A stretch of DNA of 64,000 nucleotides from Prosopocoilus inquinatus (lineage: Eukaryota > Arthropoda > Insecta > Coleoptera > Lucanidae): positions 54,046,707-54,110,706 of the forward strand of contig CM069874.1 of the NCBI GenBank assembly GCA_036172665.1, in the 5' to 3' direction. Numbering within the stretch: the first letter of the stretch is position 1; each line of letters opens with the position of its first letter. The notes beneath the pieces are model-generated. The model worked only from the letters and a program-made list of their open reading frames with translations. It searched no databases and was not told the DNA's origin. Positions 1 through 13,000 of the stretch are shown one piece after another. The position numbers and the translations under genes are program-made.

Positions 1-824
1 ACTATTTCTATTGTAAAAACGGAAAGCAAGAATTGGAATATGACACGAAGAAAAATTTAAATAAATTAGATTGCCTGTACACACAATAAAATATGGGTTC
101 AAAATAAGTGATTGAATAACTTCGCTAGCTCTCAATCAAACTATTTGATTAATTGTATACATTCCAACACAAAACACATGTTTTTATAAGGATAATATTG
201 AATCTGAATTTCTGCGTCGGCTTAAACCATAAAGGCATAAAAGCTCTCGCCTAGTGCAGACGTTTATTTCGTTTTTTATTCGAAGGTTTAATAAAGAAAC
301 AAATTTATTTTTGCTGTACAAACACAATAAACTTCTGCAATCAACATTGTAAGTTGATTATTGGCAATTTACAAATTAATATGATGTAAGAATTTCCACT
401 TTTTCGATCGCCTTTAGATTGAATTTTTTTAATTTAACTGTTAAAGTACGGATTAGCACAAAACTAATCATTAATTAATGCAACACGTACAGAATATTTT
501 AAACTATTAAGAACTTACCTAGTTCCAAAATTTATCTGCTTTTAAAATGAACAAAAAAACACGATACTTGACCTGTCTTAAGTACAATATCTGTGCATTA
601 GGTCATGGTCTGTGTTTTTATGACGTTTTATGGTCCCGAACGTCGGAGAATAGTTGAAAACCAAGCTCCGCCGGAACAATTAAGCTGCATTCGGCGACCC
701 TCAAACAAATTCTACGAAAAAGTAAAATAATTTTTATCTGCGTTATTATTGCTACCTGACCAATAGTTTTATAACAAATTTTGCTTCTTTTCTTGACCAC
801 TATTTGAGGTTTCGATTAAAGACA
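1..824 (-). repeat. Dispersed repeat, copy A (cut by window start)
   Basis: The reverse complement of this stretch matches 38443-39263 over its whole length with scattered substitutions and small indels. The inner boundary is at the shared TGTCTTTAAT start (position 824 here, 38443 in the other copy). Both copies contain the same short open frame (about 60 codons, no recognised domain), which probably reflects shared ancestry rather than a gene. An LTR or a long MITE is possible, but the outer end lies outside the window, so the class is unknown. Confidence 0.7.
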
Positions 825-831
825 TAGGTTT

Positions 832-930
832 AGGAAGCTTTAATTTTAAGTCACTTTAAGAGTAGGGAAACAAATGTATTTTTTTAAAGTTAAAGTAGCT
901 TTAAATTTAAAGTCCTTTTATGAAAACGGC
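832..930. mobile_element. Small palindromic MITE copy
   Basis: A roughly 100-bp element rich in TTTAAA that is homologous, in opposite orientation, to 44468-44596. Shared words include AGGGAAACAAATGTATTTTT and AAAACGGCCAT. The ends resemble those of the palindromic element at 53388-53520, suggesting one family. No coding capacity. Confidence 0.5.
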
Positions 931-1017
931 CATTATTTATTTTAATTTTTAAAAATTATTTAATTTCTCACAGGCTTCACGATAATATGTGTCACATGAA
1001 ACAGTCGATATGACATT

Positions 1018-2985
1018 AAGAATAAACGCGGAGTAAGTAGCCCTTGGCTAACAGATAATATAAAAAGTATGATGAAATGTAAAGACAAGGCATTTTCAAA
1101 ATTTAAACAAACACGAAATTTGCACGATTGGGAAAATTATAAAAATTTAAGAAATTTTACCACTGCCGCTCTGAGACGTGAGAAAAGAGCGTATATTCAA
1201 AGCAATATTTCAGCTAAAGGCGTAAATTCTTTGTGGAAAGATTTAAAAGTTTTAAATATTTTTAACAAACAGTCACTTAATGCGTCTGAACTATTTAAAA
1301 ACTTAGATTTGATTAATACATTTTTTATTGATAGTATCCCTAAATCTGGAATAAACTGTAATACAAATAATACAATGACAAATTTTTATAACTTATTAAT
1401 TAATCCTACTGTTACGTCAGTTTTTACTTTCTCAGAAGTGACAGAATCGGTAATAAGTAAATTTATTTTGTCTCTTAAATCGAATGCAATTGGTTCCGAT
1501 GGTATAAATGCAGAAATGTTAAAAATTTGTGTTCCTCAATTGTCATATGTTTGCACGCATATTATTAATTACTGTATTAAAAATTCTGTATTTCCTGATG
1601 CGTGGAAACATGCCTTTGTGACACCATTGCCGAAAATTAAAAATCCGTTGTCATTTAGTGATTTACGCCCAGTTAGCATTTTGCCAACTTTGTCAAAAGT
1701 TTTAGAAAAAGTTCTTGAATTTCAGCTCCGAGACCACTTGACCACTAATAATATATTACCGGAAACCCAATCCGGATTTAGAAAGGGATATAGCTGCGAG
1801 ACTGCTTTACTGAAAATAACGGATGACATTGTTCGTGCGAATGATGCAGGTCTGGTTACAGTTGTTGTTGCATTGGACTATTCCAAAGCGTTTGATACTA
1901 TGGATCACAAAATATTTTTGTCAATATTACACTACGTTGGCCTTGGTAATTCAGCTTGCAAACTTTTAGCCAGTTTCATAGAAAATCGAAAACAATCAGT
2001 AAAATTTCTATCTAATTTATCATCTGCAGTAAATGTTGAATACGGGGTTCCACAGGGTTCTATATTAGGCCCTATATTGTTTTCTATTTACACATCTTAC
2101 TTTCCTAATTTTATTAAATATTGTTCGACACATTTTTATGCTGACGATTCACAAATTTATTTTTCTTTTGAACCTTCTGACGTAATCAATGCATGTAATA
2201 AGATAAATTTTGATTTGCAAAATCTTTCCATAAAATCACAACATTCACTTTTTCTAAATCCAAACAAAAGCGCGATGATTATTTTTGGGAGTAAAAATAA
2301 TCGTCACAAACTTTTATCTAAGCTCAACATCAAAATTAATTCCCAGTTATTAAAACCACAGGAAACTATTAAAAATTTAGGTGTAATATTAGACTCTTCT
2401 TTATAGTTCAGAGAACATATATCACGCATTATTCAACAATGCTAATCTAATCTAAGAATAATTTATAACAATCGTCATTTATTTACTAAACAAACTAAAA
2501 GTTTACTCTGTAACTCTTTAGTTTTAAGTAAATTTAATTATTGCTGTTCCGTATACGGACCGTTTCTTACTGTAGTGGACAAAAATAGAATACAAAAAGT
2601 GCAAAATTCATGTTTGAGACTGATACATGGTATTAGAAAATATGAAAAGATTAGTTACAAACTTAAAGATTCACATTGGTTAAATATAGAACGACGAAAA
2701 ATATTACACTCATGTTCTCTATTTCATAAAATATTGAATTTGAAACAATCGATTTACTTATATAATAAAATTATTCATCGGACAGATGTGCACACCTTAA
2801 ATTTAAGGTTTCGCGGCCTACTTACACCATCTTCACATAAAACGGAGCAATTTAAAAAAACGTTCAGTTATGTAATTACTAATTATTATAACAGTAATAT
2901 TTCACTATTCTTATTAAAAAATTATCGTAATTTCAAGCAAAATTATTTTAAAAAATTGCAGTTGGAGCAGGACTGTGTGCTTTAG
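1018..2985 (+). pseudogene. LINE (jockey/CR1-like) reverse transcriptase, 5'-truncated pseudogene
   Basis: A reading frame runs from about 1018, reads SSPWLTDNIKSMMK (the linker after the missing endonuclease), and continues through a LINE-type reverse transcriptase. Visible motifs are the DGINAEML region, LRPVSILP, the SGFRKGYSCETAL block, ALDYSKAFDTMDH with its catalytic Asp, GVPQGSILGPILF, and the catalytic FYADDSQIY. An in-frame TAG at 2404-2406 and another stop about 40 nt later split it. The same frame resumes to 2985 with the C-terminal block typical of jockey/CR1 elements (KNRIQKVQNSCLRLI). Two stops and the loss of the endonuclease make it non-autonomous. The exact clade is not certain. 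Confidence 0.85.
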
Positions 2986-3031
2986 GGTGATCGACTTTAT
3001 ACATACATATATATATACACATATATATATA

Positions 3032-4006
3032 CAGGCTGTCATCAAATAAGTTTCACATATTAAAACTGTAAGTTCTTCATGACTTAAGAAAACGAATTCT
3101 GCATATCTTAATTTTTTTGGTGAAAAATGTAAGAAATTCAAGCCCCACAAGAGCCCGGAGTCTTTTTGTTTGAGAACCTCTGACCGATCGTGTGTGGATT
3201 TTCTTAAGCAAAACATTACATTATAAATAAAACATAAAGCAATAAAGCGTCATCGAAATGAAGGGCACTGGGTCAATAAAATCTTCGCTCAGCAATTCCA
3301 TCCAAAAAGAAAATAAACATCCATCACGTTTGTTTCATTACTTACTGGATTAATTAAGTTAATTTTCTGCTGACAAAAGTGTAACAATAAGTAAAAGTTA
3401 CGTCGGTATTCATCGTCCCTTCATTTATGATTTGATTATTTTGTTTTGCTTACACTGTATAAATAATTGACATCGAGGAGTATCTGACAAAGAACTTATC
3501 TTTTACTTAAATTATTGTCGAATGCTTGTTCATTTTACGTATTTATTTATTTAGTCTTGTCGTTATTGAAGACTCTTTAGTTATTCAATAAAGAATAAAG
3601 TTTATGTTTATGTGATTCACACTAAGATCTAATTATTGTCGATTATCTAATAAAACAAATTTAATTCCATATAATCAGTCAGAGTAGATTTAAAATGGTC
3701 TTCTTTAATCAAATTGCAAACGTGGGCAACCACCGGGACACTATGAATTTGATGTTGTGTTTACACAAAACATCACAGCTTTTAAAAATGCGATCAAGCA
3801 CTTGACCTTGACTTTTGCTGGAGTTTTATTTTATGATGTCTTTACGCACGATCGATCAGAAGTTCTCAAACAAATGTACCAACGCTCCTTTAGTAGGTCA
3901 TTTTTTTATTTTTGATTTAGACCATTGATAATTGCGGCATTAATTCTCTTACATGACGAGGAACTTGCAGTATTAATATGTGAAACTAATTTGATTACAC
4001 CCGGTA
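3032..4006. mobile_element. Foldback DNA element with about 180-bp TIRs
   Basis: The left end, CAGGCTGTCATCAAATAAG after a TA, is repeated inverted at the right end as TTTGATTACACCCGG followed by TA. Imperfect inverted similarity continues for about 180 bp (for instance TTTGAGAACCTCTGACCGATCG near 3170 against CGATCGATCAGAAGTTCTCAAA near 3850). It is flanked on both sides by (TA)n microsatellite, so a TA target duplication cannot be separated from the repeat. No transposase is seen inside. Confidence 0.7.
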
Positions 4007-5173
4007 TATACACATATATATATATATATATATATTTTTTTCTCTTAATGTAAATAAAATTTTCTTTATTTTCTTATATTATATGAACATAATAGCATAA
4101 ATATGTTGAATTGATACTTTCCCATTATTTAAAGAAATGTATTTATCTGTTTTTTTTTTCTTTTAATTTCACTGTCATACTTTTAATTTATTTAGTTTTA
4201 AACTATTTCTAACAGGGTTAGTTGGAAGAGCAGTTTCCTACTTTGACGAAGAGACTGAAATACGCCCTGTCTTTAACTTAATGTTATTACATAATGTAAT
4301 ATGCAGTATTAATAAAGACATTATTATTATTAAATCACGTGTGTTATATTGGTTGCCTAGATTTAGAATGCTTTGACACGATTATTATAAAACGCAACAT
4401 AGGGATATGTTGCAGAATAAAATAAAAGCACTGTATGCAAGAGGAGACATTATTTCTTTTATTGATATTTTAGCAATGTGTAGGAATTTTTTTCATTACA
4501 AGTCGTTATGATTTTATACACTTCTTCCTCAGCTGTGTGAAGTTGGCCCCCGACTTACTCCAAAAATATTTTTTTTTTAGCTAAAACGACGCCAAATTGT
4601 AGAGATATGTAGTGAAAGAATTTTCGTTTGTAGTAAAAAAATAAAAAAGTTATGGGAGGGGGAAAAATGGTCAGCCCATCAAATTGGGGGGATAACTTCT
4701 AACCGGTACTAATCAATGCCAAATTGTTTGTGGTTGTTTGTAGTGAAGAAATTTTCGTTTGTAGTTATCCAGAAAAAAAGTTACAATCCCTTGAATGTAA
4801 GGGTGGCACTATTTCCACCCCTGTAGGGGGATGACCCCATATTCGGTTATCCGTCTCCAAATAATGCGTAGATTGTAGTAGACTACACCTGGTATAGATC
4901 AGTTTGAGTTAGTCTTCTTGGATAGCCCACAGGAGTGATTAACATGAAAGGCAACATTTTAAATTAAACACACCGTCCTTTCATCACATAATTAATATCT
5001 ACGTCGCGTAACTTTTTGTAATACTTATGGATTTCTTAAATTTAAAGATGCTAATCTGAAATTTTTAAGTCAGGGTTCCTTATGTTGAAAACTTGAAGAT
5101 TGGTATTTTTTTTGTTTTTTTGTAAAATTAAAAATATTTTTTCCCTCTTGTACTCAGTCAGGTGACATACCTG
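4007..5173. other. Gene-free spacer with (TA)n and local imperfect tandem motifs
   Basis: Starts with a (TA)n run (about 4010-4036). Between about 4590 and 4860 the phrase TTTTCGTTTGTAGT recurs (4621 and 4749), next to G-rich AGTTATGGGAGGGGG and a small CCACCCC/GGGG hairpin near 4810-4835. This looks like degenerate repeat debris. No open frame with protein character. Confidence 0.5.
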
Positions 5174-7000
5174 TACAGGCTGTCCATTTTTCGAGCCCAA
5201 GTATGGGGATCTCACTTATCTTAAGAGATACGAGGTCGGTTAAATTAGGCCAAAGTTGCGTATTTTCATGCTAATTAATAATCTGAAAAGCAATTTAAAT
5301 TATTCCTTTTCGTTTTGAAGATATTGAAAAAAAACTAAAATTTTTTATTTTCGTTTTTATTTTTTAAATCGTAAACTGATAAAGCTACACGTTTATAACT
5401 TACACATAATTAGGGCACTTTTTTATGGAAAATCTAAATCTATCATTACATTTAGCCGAGCTGTCATTGTAGAGATACGACTGTCAACTTTTTTTTTTCT
5501 TATGGGCGCCATATTGAATTTTCATATTTCTAAATAAATTTTTTTTCTATGATTCTAACAATGTATCACACATTATGGTTAATTCGACTTTATGGTCGTA
5601 ATTTCATTTTTTTTTTATTTTTACAAAGAGCGCTGTGGAAACAATCAAGATGTTGACGCTTACATGGCGCTAGCTAGATCAATTGAAAACGCGGAAGAAA
5701 CTCTAAAAGCTCCAAAGTCACAATATTTTAATTGTAAATCACTCTTGCTTTCAGTGCAAAATAATCCTTCTAGCTCAACAAACCAAATTCTTTTAAAGCT
5801 GTCACATTAAGTAGTATGAAGAATGAAAAAAAAAAAATGGAACTTCTTCTGCCCGGCGATAATGAAGGATGAATAAAATTTTGTACATTTATAAGAAGCC
5901 AGTTAGAAGGAAATACAAATTTCCTTCAAATTGTGATATGATCCGATGCCGACGAGCCAAATACAAAGTCACCAATGATGAGTCGCTGTTCAAGCAACAC
6001 AGCGAACATAAAAATCAATCTTCATTATCTGAAAACGGTTGCCTAAATTTTCGCAAAAAAAAACGTTTCTTATGAAATACATTTGATAAACAGTTGATTT
6101 CAATAAGATGGCTCGCTCTCTCATGACGTCTGAGTTGCTGATTGTTTAACTAAAATATTTTCTAAAAAGAAATAACGGAGACATCGGCTGGCCAGCAAAG
6201 GGCCAGATTTATCTCCCACAGACTATTTTCTGATAGGTAGGTACAATGAAACACAAACGCTTTATAATACAAAGAGCTACAAAGTTTAAGCTACTTTTTG
6301 TGGGGTTATGGATATGGATTTTCCAATGACGATTCTTATGTTTCTCTCAGAATTCTCCACCTGGTGTGGTATGTAAAATTGACTGCAGTTTGTCTTGTTA
6401 AACCCGAAGAATTGTTTTGTACTTAAAGTGGGGGTTGTTTGCAATAAGAATATTATAAAATTGAGTGATGAATAAGTGACTTTTAAGAGTGTAGAATTTC
6501 TTCCGCGTTTTTTGACATAAGTGTCAAAACATATATTGTTTCCACAGCGCTCTTCGTAAAAATAAAAAAATAGAAATGTTGATCAAAAACTCAAATCAAC
6601 CGTAATGTGTGATACATTGTTAGAATCGGAGAAAAAATCTTTATTTAGAAATATGAAAATCCAATATAGCGCCCATAAGAAAAATAAAGTTGACCGTCGT
6701 ATCTCTACAATTTTGACATCTCGGCTAAATGCAATGACAGATTTAGATTTTCCATAAAAAAGTGCCTTAACAATGTGTAAGTTATAAATGTCTAGCTTTA
6801 TCGATTTTCGATTTAAAAAATAAAAACGAAAATGAATAATTTTAGTTTTTTCTCAATATCTTCAAAATGAAAAGGAATATTATGGAAAATTGCTTTTCAG
6901 ATTATTAATTAGCATGAAAATACGCAACTTTGGCCTAATTTAACCGACCTCGTATCTCTTAAGATAAGTGAAATCTCAACGCTTGGGCTCGAAAAATGGA
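5174..7000. mobile_element. Large foldback element, about 470-bp inverted arms
   Basis: The arm at 5174-5645, starting TACAGGCTGTCC, reappears inverted at about 6538-7000, including the AGATACGAGGTCGGTTAAAT block and the CAGCGCTCTTCG inner edge. The last few bases of the right terminus are missing. The roughly 890-bp core has short open frames (5592-5810, 5869-6075) without recognisable domains. The outer arm is related to that of the element at 13337-15159, so both belong to one superfamily of about 1.83-kb elements. Confidence 0.8.
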
Positions 7001-7504
7001 TATTGCTTTTTAATTATTTTAGTTTGTTAATTTCTCTTTACTTCCACTGTGTGTATTGGATCATTTCATCATTTCTAACTTAATAATCTGCTTTGAAATA
7101 ATAATTATTATTATTAACACACCGATAACAAACAGCTCGTGATCATGTGGATGTGATTCACAAAAGATATTCAATATGTATTTTTGGGACCTTGGTCTCT
7201 CGATTAATGCGTGTTAATAAACCAATAACCAATTAAAACGATACTATGAAAGTCATGTAGCCGAGATACTAATTTATAACAAACCTAAAAATGAACGAAA
7301 TTTTAATTACTAAATTGAATTGTTTTTGTTAGTGTAAAAAAAATATTAGCCATTGCAGCAGATATTGTACGAACTTTTCTTTTACTATTGCAACATTCAA
7401 AAGTGCAATATCAAATTGTAAATATACATAACGAGTTTAAAAAAATGATCAATCAGGCAGTGGGAAAATTTATAACAAAGGGTAAAAAATTCTCTTTATA
7501 ACGT
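7001..7504. other. Gene-free AT-rich spacer
   Basis: About 0.5 kb of AT-rich DNA between two foldback elements. No coding frame, RNA gene or repeat end is evident. Confidence 0.5.
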
Positions 7505-8112
7505 TAAACTGGGTGTCTCATAACCTACGGAGGAGATTAAAAGGGTAGCTAGGGAAGATCATATTAAAGATTTTTTCTTAATAAATTTTTGGTACAAAAG
7601 CAATAACTAAAAAGTTACAAGAGTTTAAAGTGAAATTAACAAGCAAAAGTTACTCCCTGTAGTATACTCTACGTTTTAAATTCAAATTTGGGGCATTTAT
7701 GAGTTAATTGGACACTTCATTACAATAAACAACAATTAAAAAAAATGTAGTCACGTTAAAGTAAGGGCTATTTCATTTTTTCTTTTAATGCCCAAAAACG
7801 GGTTTTCATCTCGTTGTGCACCACCTACTAATTAAAAACAAAACTAGGAAACAAATTAACACGGACATTTTATGAATGGTAGTTTTGATAAATTTAGAGT
7901 TTATTTAATAATAAAGTTACATTTTGTGAAATAATTTTGATTATTTAAGAAGCTATAGGTATAAATTAAAGAAGAAATTAAGAAAGTTAAACTGCTGTAA
8001 CTTTCTTATTATTGGGTTTTGGTCAAAAGCGAATAAAGAAAAAAAGCTTTATTTTGATGTCCTTTCAGCTGCCCTTTCAATCTCCTTCGTACGTTGTGAG
8101 ACAGCCAGTATA
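7505..8112. mobile_element. MITE with about 45-bp TIRs
   Basis: The left end (ACTGGGTGTCTCATAACCTACGGAGGAGATT) is mirrored at the right end by AATCTCCTTCGTACGTTGTGAGACAGCCAGTATA. It lies directly against the next foldback element and has no coding potential. Confidence 0.65.
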
Positions 8113-9104
8113 ACATGCCATAGTTATCTAATTAAAAACATAAATCTTATAACTAAAAAATGTATGCTTATGTTAATTAGAGCTTTATTCGATAAAGTAC
8201 TCGGTGAAACAAATGAAATTACTTTTCAGCTTCCAATTGTAGAGTACTACTGTCTTGACAACATATACTACTCAACATAATACAACATAAACAAAGTAAC
8301 AATAAACGAATTAAGTAGCACGAAATGGCTGACAATTGCAAAGAGCGGAGGACACTTTAAACAAAAACTCTAAACATTATGAACTGAAATTTCAAACAAT
8401 TTTCGTATTAATTTATTGTTACTTTGTTCAAGTTCTTTCGTTGTATTTACGTTGAATAGCATACGTTGTCAAGACAGTAGTGAGAAAAATTGTTTCTGGA
8501 AGCTGAAAAATAATTTCATTTGTTTCACTGAGTACTTTTTCAAATAAAACTCTAACCTGCGGAAGCACGCATTTGTTACTTAATTATCGATTTATGTTTT
8601 TGATTGGTTAGATAACTATGACATGTGATGTGTCTTTGTAAAGAGAATTTTTTACAGTTTTAGAAAACATAATAAAATTAGGTACGTTCCATTTAAAATT
8701 TTGAATGTATTTGCTGCATCTAACACATTTGAATCGATGAGTACATAATTGTGCTCAGTCCAAATTTACTGTGTTGAGAAAACGACAAATAACTTTATAG
8801 ATTTTTATTTTAAGTAAATTATTCGCTTATAATTCTTTCAGATAAGGACATCTGAAGCCTCCTGAAGCCAATAGTTATTTCAAATAAAAATCTCGAGAAA
8901 GTTATTTGTTATTTTCTCAACACAGTAAATTTAGACTGAACACGATTATGCACTCATCGATTCATTTGATGTTCAATTGTTTTTCCGTCTAAGGCAGACA
9001 ATAGAAAATTTAAAGTAGAACAACTTTCCTTCTATAACATTTTGTATTATCTTTAAAAATACCCGAGATATCTGCTGTGACAGCTAAAATCAAACAGAAT
9101 GTAC
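8113..9104. mobile_element. Foldback element, copy 1, left arm truncated, with nested insertion
   Basis: Homologous to the complete copy at 51936-52912: shared blocks include TTCATTTGTTTCA, the ATTTATTGTTACTTTGTTC centre and the right end CTGCTGTGACAGCTAAAATC. The outer left arm is missing and its place is taken by the neighbouring MITE. A separate palindrome is inserted in the right arm at about 8729-8965, with ATCGATGAGT at one edge and its complement at the other. Confidence 0.7.
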
Positions 9105-10079
9105 AGGGTGACTACGCAAGAATTCCTACCCCCTTTAACTCTTTTATTTTGGATTGCAGGAAAACATGTTTAATACAAAACTTATAGGGACTAATTCAAA
9201 GTTTCTTTGTGTGCTCACAGAAAAACAATTGATGATCGGATAAACGAGATACAAACTAAACTTAAGTTTTTTTTTTAATGGAACACTGTATATTACACGT
9301 TTTTCGATTCTAAATTAAATTCTAATGAGACTACATGTGTAATAAAACTAATAATACGGAAGGTGTCGACAAAATAATTCCTGTTAATTTTTCTTTATTT
9401 CTAATTTTAGAAAGAAAAGAGATAAAAGAAGTTGTAAAATTTGTTTCAGTACTGCTACAGATATTTACAAGAAACAATTGAGAGTCGGATACCCAAAAAA
9501 ATAAACGAAGTTTTGGTTTTAAATAAAAAAAAAACATTAAATAAAATTTTACCATTAACATATTAAATAGATTTAGATGTTTTCTAAAAATTAACTTTTA
9601 AGCTGTAAACGAAAAATATTTTGGAAAAATTGAACTTTAAAAAATAACTGAACTTTAACGTAAAACATATTCAAAGCGTTCTGAATTTCTTTTTATGCAA
9701 AGTGTAAAACTTTTTAACATGTTCTTAATCACATCTCTTAGTATAAAAGGATTATTATTCAAGTTCTTTTATTTCTAAAATTCAAAAATAAAATAAATCG
9801 AAATTATTTTATAGACACCTTCTACATTATTAGTTTTATTATACGCGTAGTCTCATTAGAATTTAATTTATAATCAAAAAGCGTTATAATATACAGGGTG
9901 TTCCATTTAAAAAAAACTTAAGTTTAGTTTATGTCTCGTTTATCCGACCATCAATTGTTTTACTGTGAGCACACAGAAAAAGTTTGAATTAGTCCTTATA
10001 AGTTTTGTATTAAACATTTTTTCCTGAAATCAAAAATAAAAAAGTTAAAGGGGGTAGGAATTCTCGCGTAGTCACCTTG
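9104..10079. mobile_element. Composite foldback: two inverted copies of an about 180-bp MITE around a palindromic core
   Basis: The unit at 9104-9290 begins TACAGGGTGACTACGC and ends GGAACACTGTA. The unit at about 9895-10079 is the same sequence inverted, beginning TACAGGGTGTTCC and ending GTAGTCACCTTGTA. The 600 bp between them is also palindromic near its edges (GGTGTCGACAAAATAATTCC near 9362 against GGAATTATTTTATAGACACC near 9800). No transposase. Confidence 0.7.
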
Positions 10080-13000
10080 TACACTTCTGCTATAAAGTTT
10101 TCGGAGTACGAAGAAAGAAATAAGTAAGTAAGAAATTTTATGCTTTGCAATTATGAACCTTATAGCTTTTACAACCGTACCTGCTACCCCGATAATAAAA
10201 CCGGTCATCGCAAACACAGCGATTTAACACAGATGCGAACTTATTCAACCAACTTGAATAATCTGCTAGAAAGACTTTCATTGTAGTTGGATGGATAAGA
10301 AATTTAACAAAATTTATTTTCTAAATATTATAACATGTGTAGTAAATAATGTGTGCATTATGAAATTAAAATTTCTGAAACTTTGGCAATTGAAATTAAA
10401 TAAGTCAATAAAATAAAATCTGTTATTTTTCGTTAATTAAATTTAACTTTCTAGTTTCATTAAATACACATATGTTTTGCAACTAATTAATAGCTTTGTT
10501 GAGCAGAACTTCTTAGCATTTATATTATTATAATAAGAAACAAATTTAAATAATCTAGCTCATTCTATATATTTTTTCAAATACTCAAAAATCATTCACA
10601 TATTTTCACAAAATAAATGTTATACGATTTAATCATTTTCTCTTAACTTCTAGATTAATGAAAACTTGCCAAACTTTGTGGATGAACTTTTCAACTTATT
10701 TTACTGATGTCAGATTTGAGAAGAAACTAAAAAGAAGAATATTATTTTTTCCTCTGTGGCGTAGAATGAAATATGTATATTATTTTTAACGCAAGTATTG
10801 CAATTTTTAAGTATTACACATATCATTCTATATTCTAGGAGTTTAATACTATATTTGTTAAGTTTCCTAAATTTGTATGATTCTGAATAATTTTAATGAG
10901 TTAATTATTCAATCAATAAGTATCATCAGTAAACTTATTATTTAAATGAAATTAAGTTATTTTAAATTTATTTCACTGTAAATTCTTACAATATTATATG
11001 ATACCGTATAAAAAAGAATAACATACACTGGAAAAAGTATTCAAGACTTTATTATTGAGAACAACGAAAAACTTATTACAAGTAAAAACAAAACTAAAGT
11101 AAAAATTAACAATTTAATCCATTATTTGGAATTCCCTCATACTAAAGCCCTCATCTTAAACAGGGATTTCCGATACATTTATTTTACTTGTTTCCAATAA
11201 TCAACACATAATTTTTGTTTTATGCATACTTGATATATAAAATTGTTTTAGATTTTTTTTTATATATTGTGCATCCTATACCATGAGTTTTTTTTTTACT
11301 CTGAACATGCAATGTGTTATATCCCTATGGTCAATTTTAGAAAAAATAATAACACTTATTTTTAGTAAAAACATTTTAACTGTTTCAGATATCCTTCACG
11401 TTTTAAATACTAATGCCAAACGATTATCAAATTCTTTCATAGTATTTTTTTAAATATTTCAGACATAATTCATGACATTCATAACTGACATTAACATCAT
11501 ATTTGTTTTATTGAAACTTGTTTGCATATTCTGCCATGCATTGACATGTTTTCTTTTATAACTGAACCTGGGAATATTTACCTTTTATGTTTAGAGTTAA
11601 TAAAATAAATCACGGTATGTATAGATGCTTCATTTTAGGATCCGCAGAAACACATAACAGCATAAAAGTCATAGGTTTTTATACGTGACATCTCTTTATC
11701 ACAAAGAAAAAAAGGGTATCATAAAACAGAGGTTCGGTAAAATGAAACATAATTTTTCTTGATGTCGAAAATATTTTACATGAATAGGTTTCTTGACATG
11801 TGAATAAGACGTGTATGATAAAATTGAATTGAAAATATCAATATATTAACATTTATAAAATAAAGATGACGTGAAAAAATGTAAAATATAACGGAAATGC
11901 TTAAATAGCATAATAGAAACCGCTTAAATAGCGACATCCTGCGATCGCTTCTGCTGACGAAGCCCCAAATATGACTGAAACAGCTGTACAGAGGAACGGG
12001 ACAAAATAACTAAAATCAAAATTGTGAGGTCTTCTATTTACTTAAAAATAAATAAAATCGAACATATGTCCTAATTGTTATTATTTTCTTAAAATTATGT
12101 GAGCTTTCCGTATGGCAAAGCTTGTCGGTGAGCTAATAAATCACCCTGTATTTCATATTTACTAAAAATCTATTTATGTATTTCTCGTAATGAAAATTTT
12201 AGAATCCACAGAAAAACATACACAAACTACAAACGAATAAAATTTTTGTGAAGTCAAACAAACCAGAAGTGTATAAAGGCAGAAATTTGGTATAATTATA
12301 ATTTTTCAGATTAATTAACATCGTCGATTCTTTATAGCAATTTAACATTTATATATCTTTATAATATGATCTGAAATCCTGTTATTTAACAATATGAAAT
12401 ATTCTAATTAAAAAAAAAACATTTTTGTTCAATTTTTAAGTTAAAGCAAAAGAGAACAAACAAATTCGCCACCGCGTCCGCGTTCGCAACCGCGCGTCGC
12501 CTCAATAAATACTCGGAACCAAATACTGGCAACGAAATTCAACAAACCATATACAGCTGCACCGGCCGGGGTTTAATAGGACCTAAGTAAACAACCCTCC
12601 TATCGGGGTGCGGAGAAAGTGTCTCTGTTCGTTAAGGTTCGAAATATATTAGGCCCGTTTCAATAAGGTTCAAATTCGAACGATTTTATTGCTTTTCATT
12701 TCGAAACTTTTAAGCATTAGTGTACATGCATTGTAAATGCACCGCGCATTAGTCCTGGCTGGACGCCAAACTAAAAAATAATTATATCAAACTTTATGTT
12801 TTTGAAAACCTCATTAAACAATTTATTTGTGTCATAGTCAACTGCGGTTTCCATTTAAAATTAAAGTTATAGTACAAAAGACAATAACGTCAGTGAAATC
12901 GACGTTAATTTCTGAATAAAATAGTTTTTGAATTTTCAAAATTTCTTGCGAAATATTGCGAAAAATAATTTTTCGGAAAAATTCGTTTTCGGCCGATATT

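Noticed and set aside
5592..6075. Two short plus-strand frames in the foldback core as genes
   Set aside because: No homology recognised, no splice context, and they begin inside an inverted-repeat arm.
9996..10217. Short hydrophobic minus-strand frame (MTGFIIGVAG with a GTACGG donor) as exon 2 of the 16069-16155 gene
   Set aside because: No AG acceptor in a usable position before it (an in-frame TAA lies between), and it partly overlaps a foldback arm.
12470..12760. GC-rich patch as a CpG-island promoter
   Set aside because: Half of it is homologous to 45200-45315, so it is at least partly a dispersed repeat, and no gene starts nearby.
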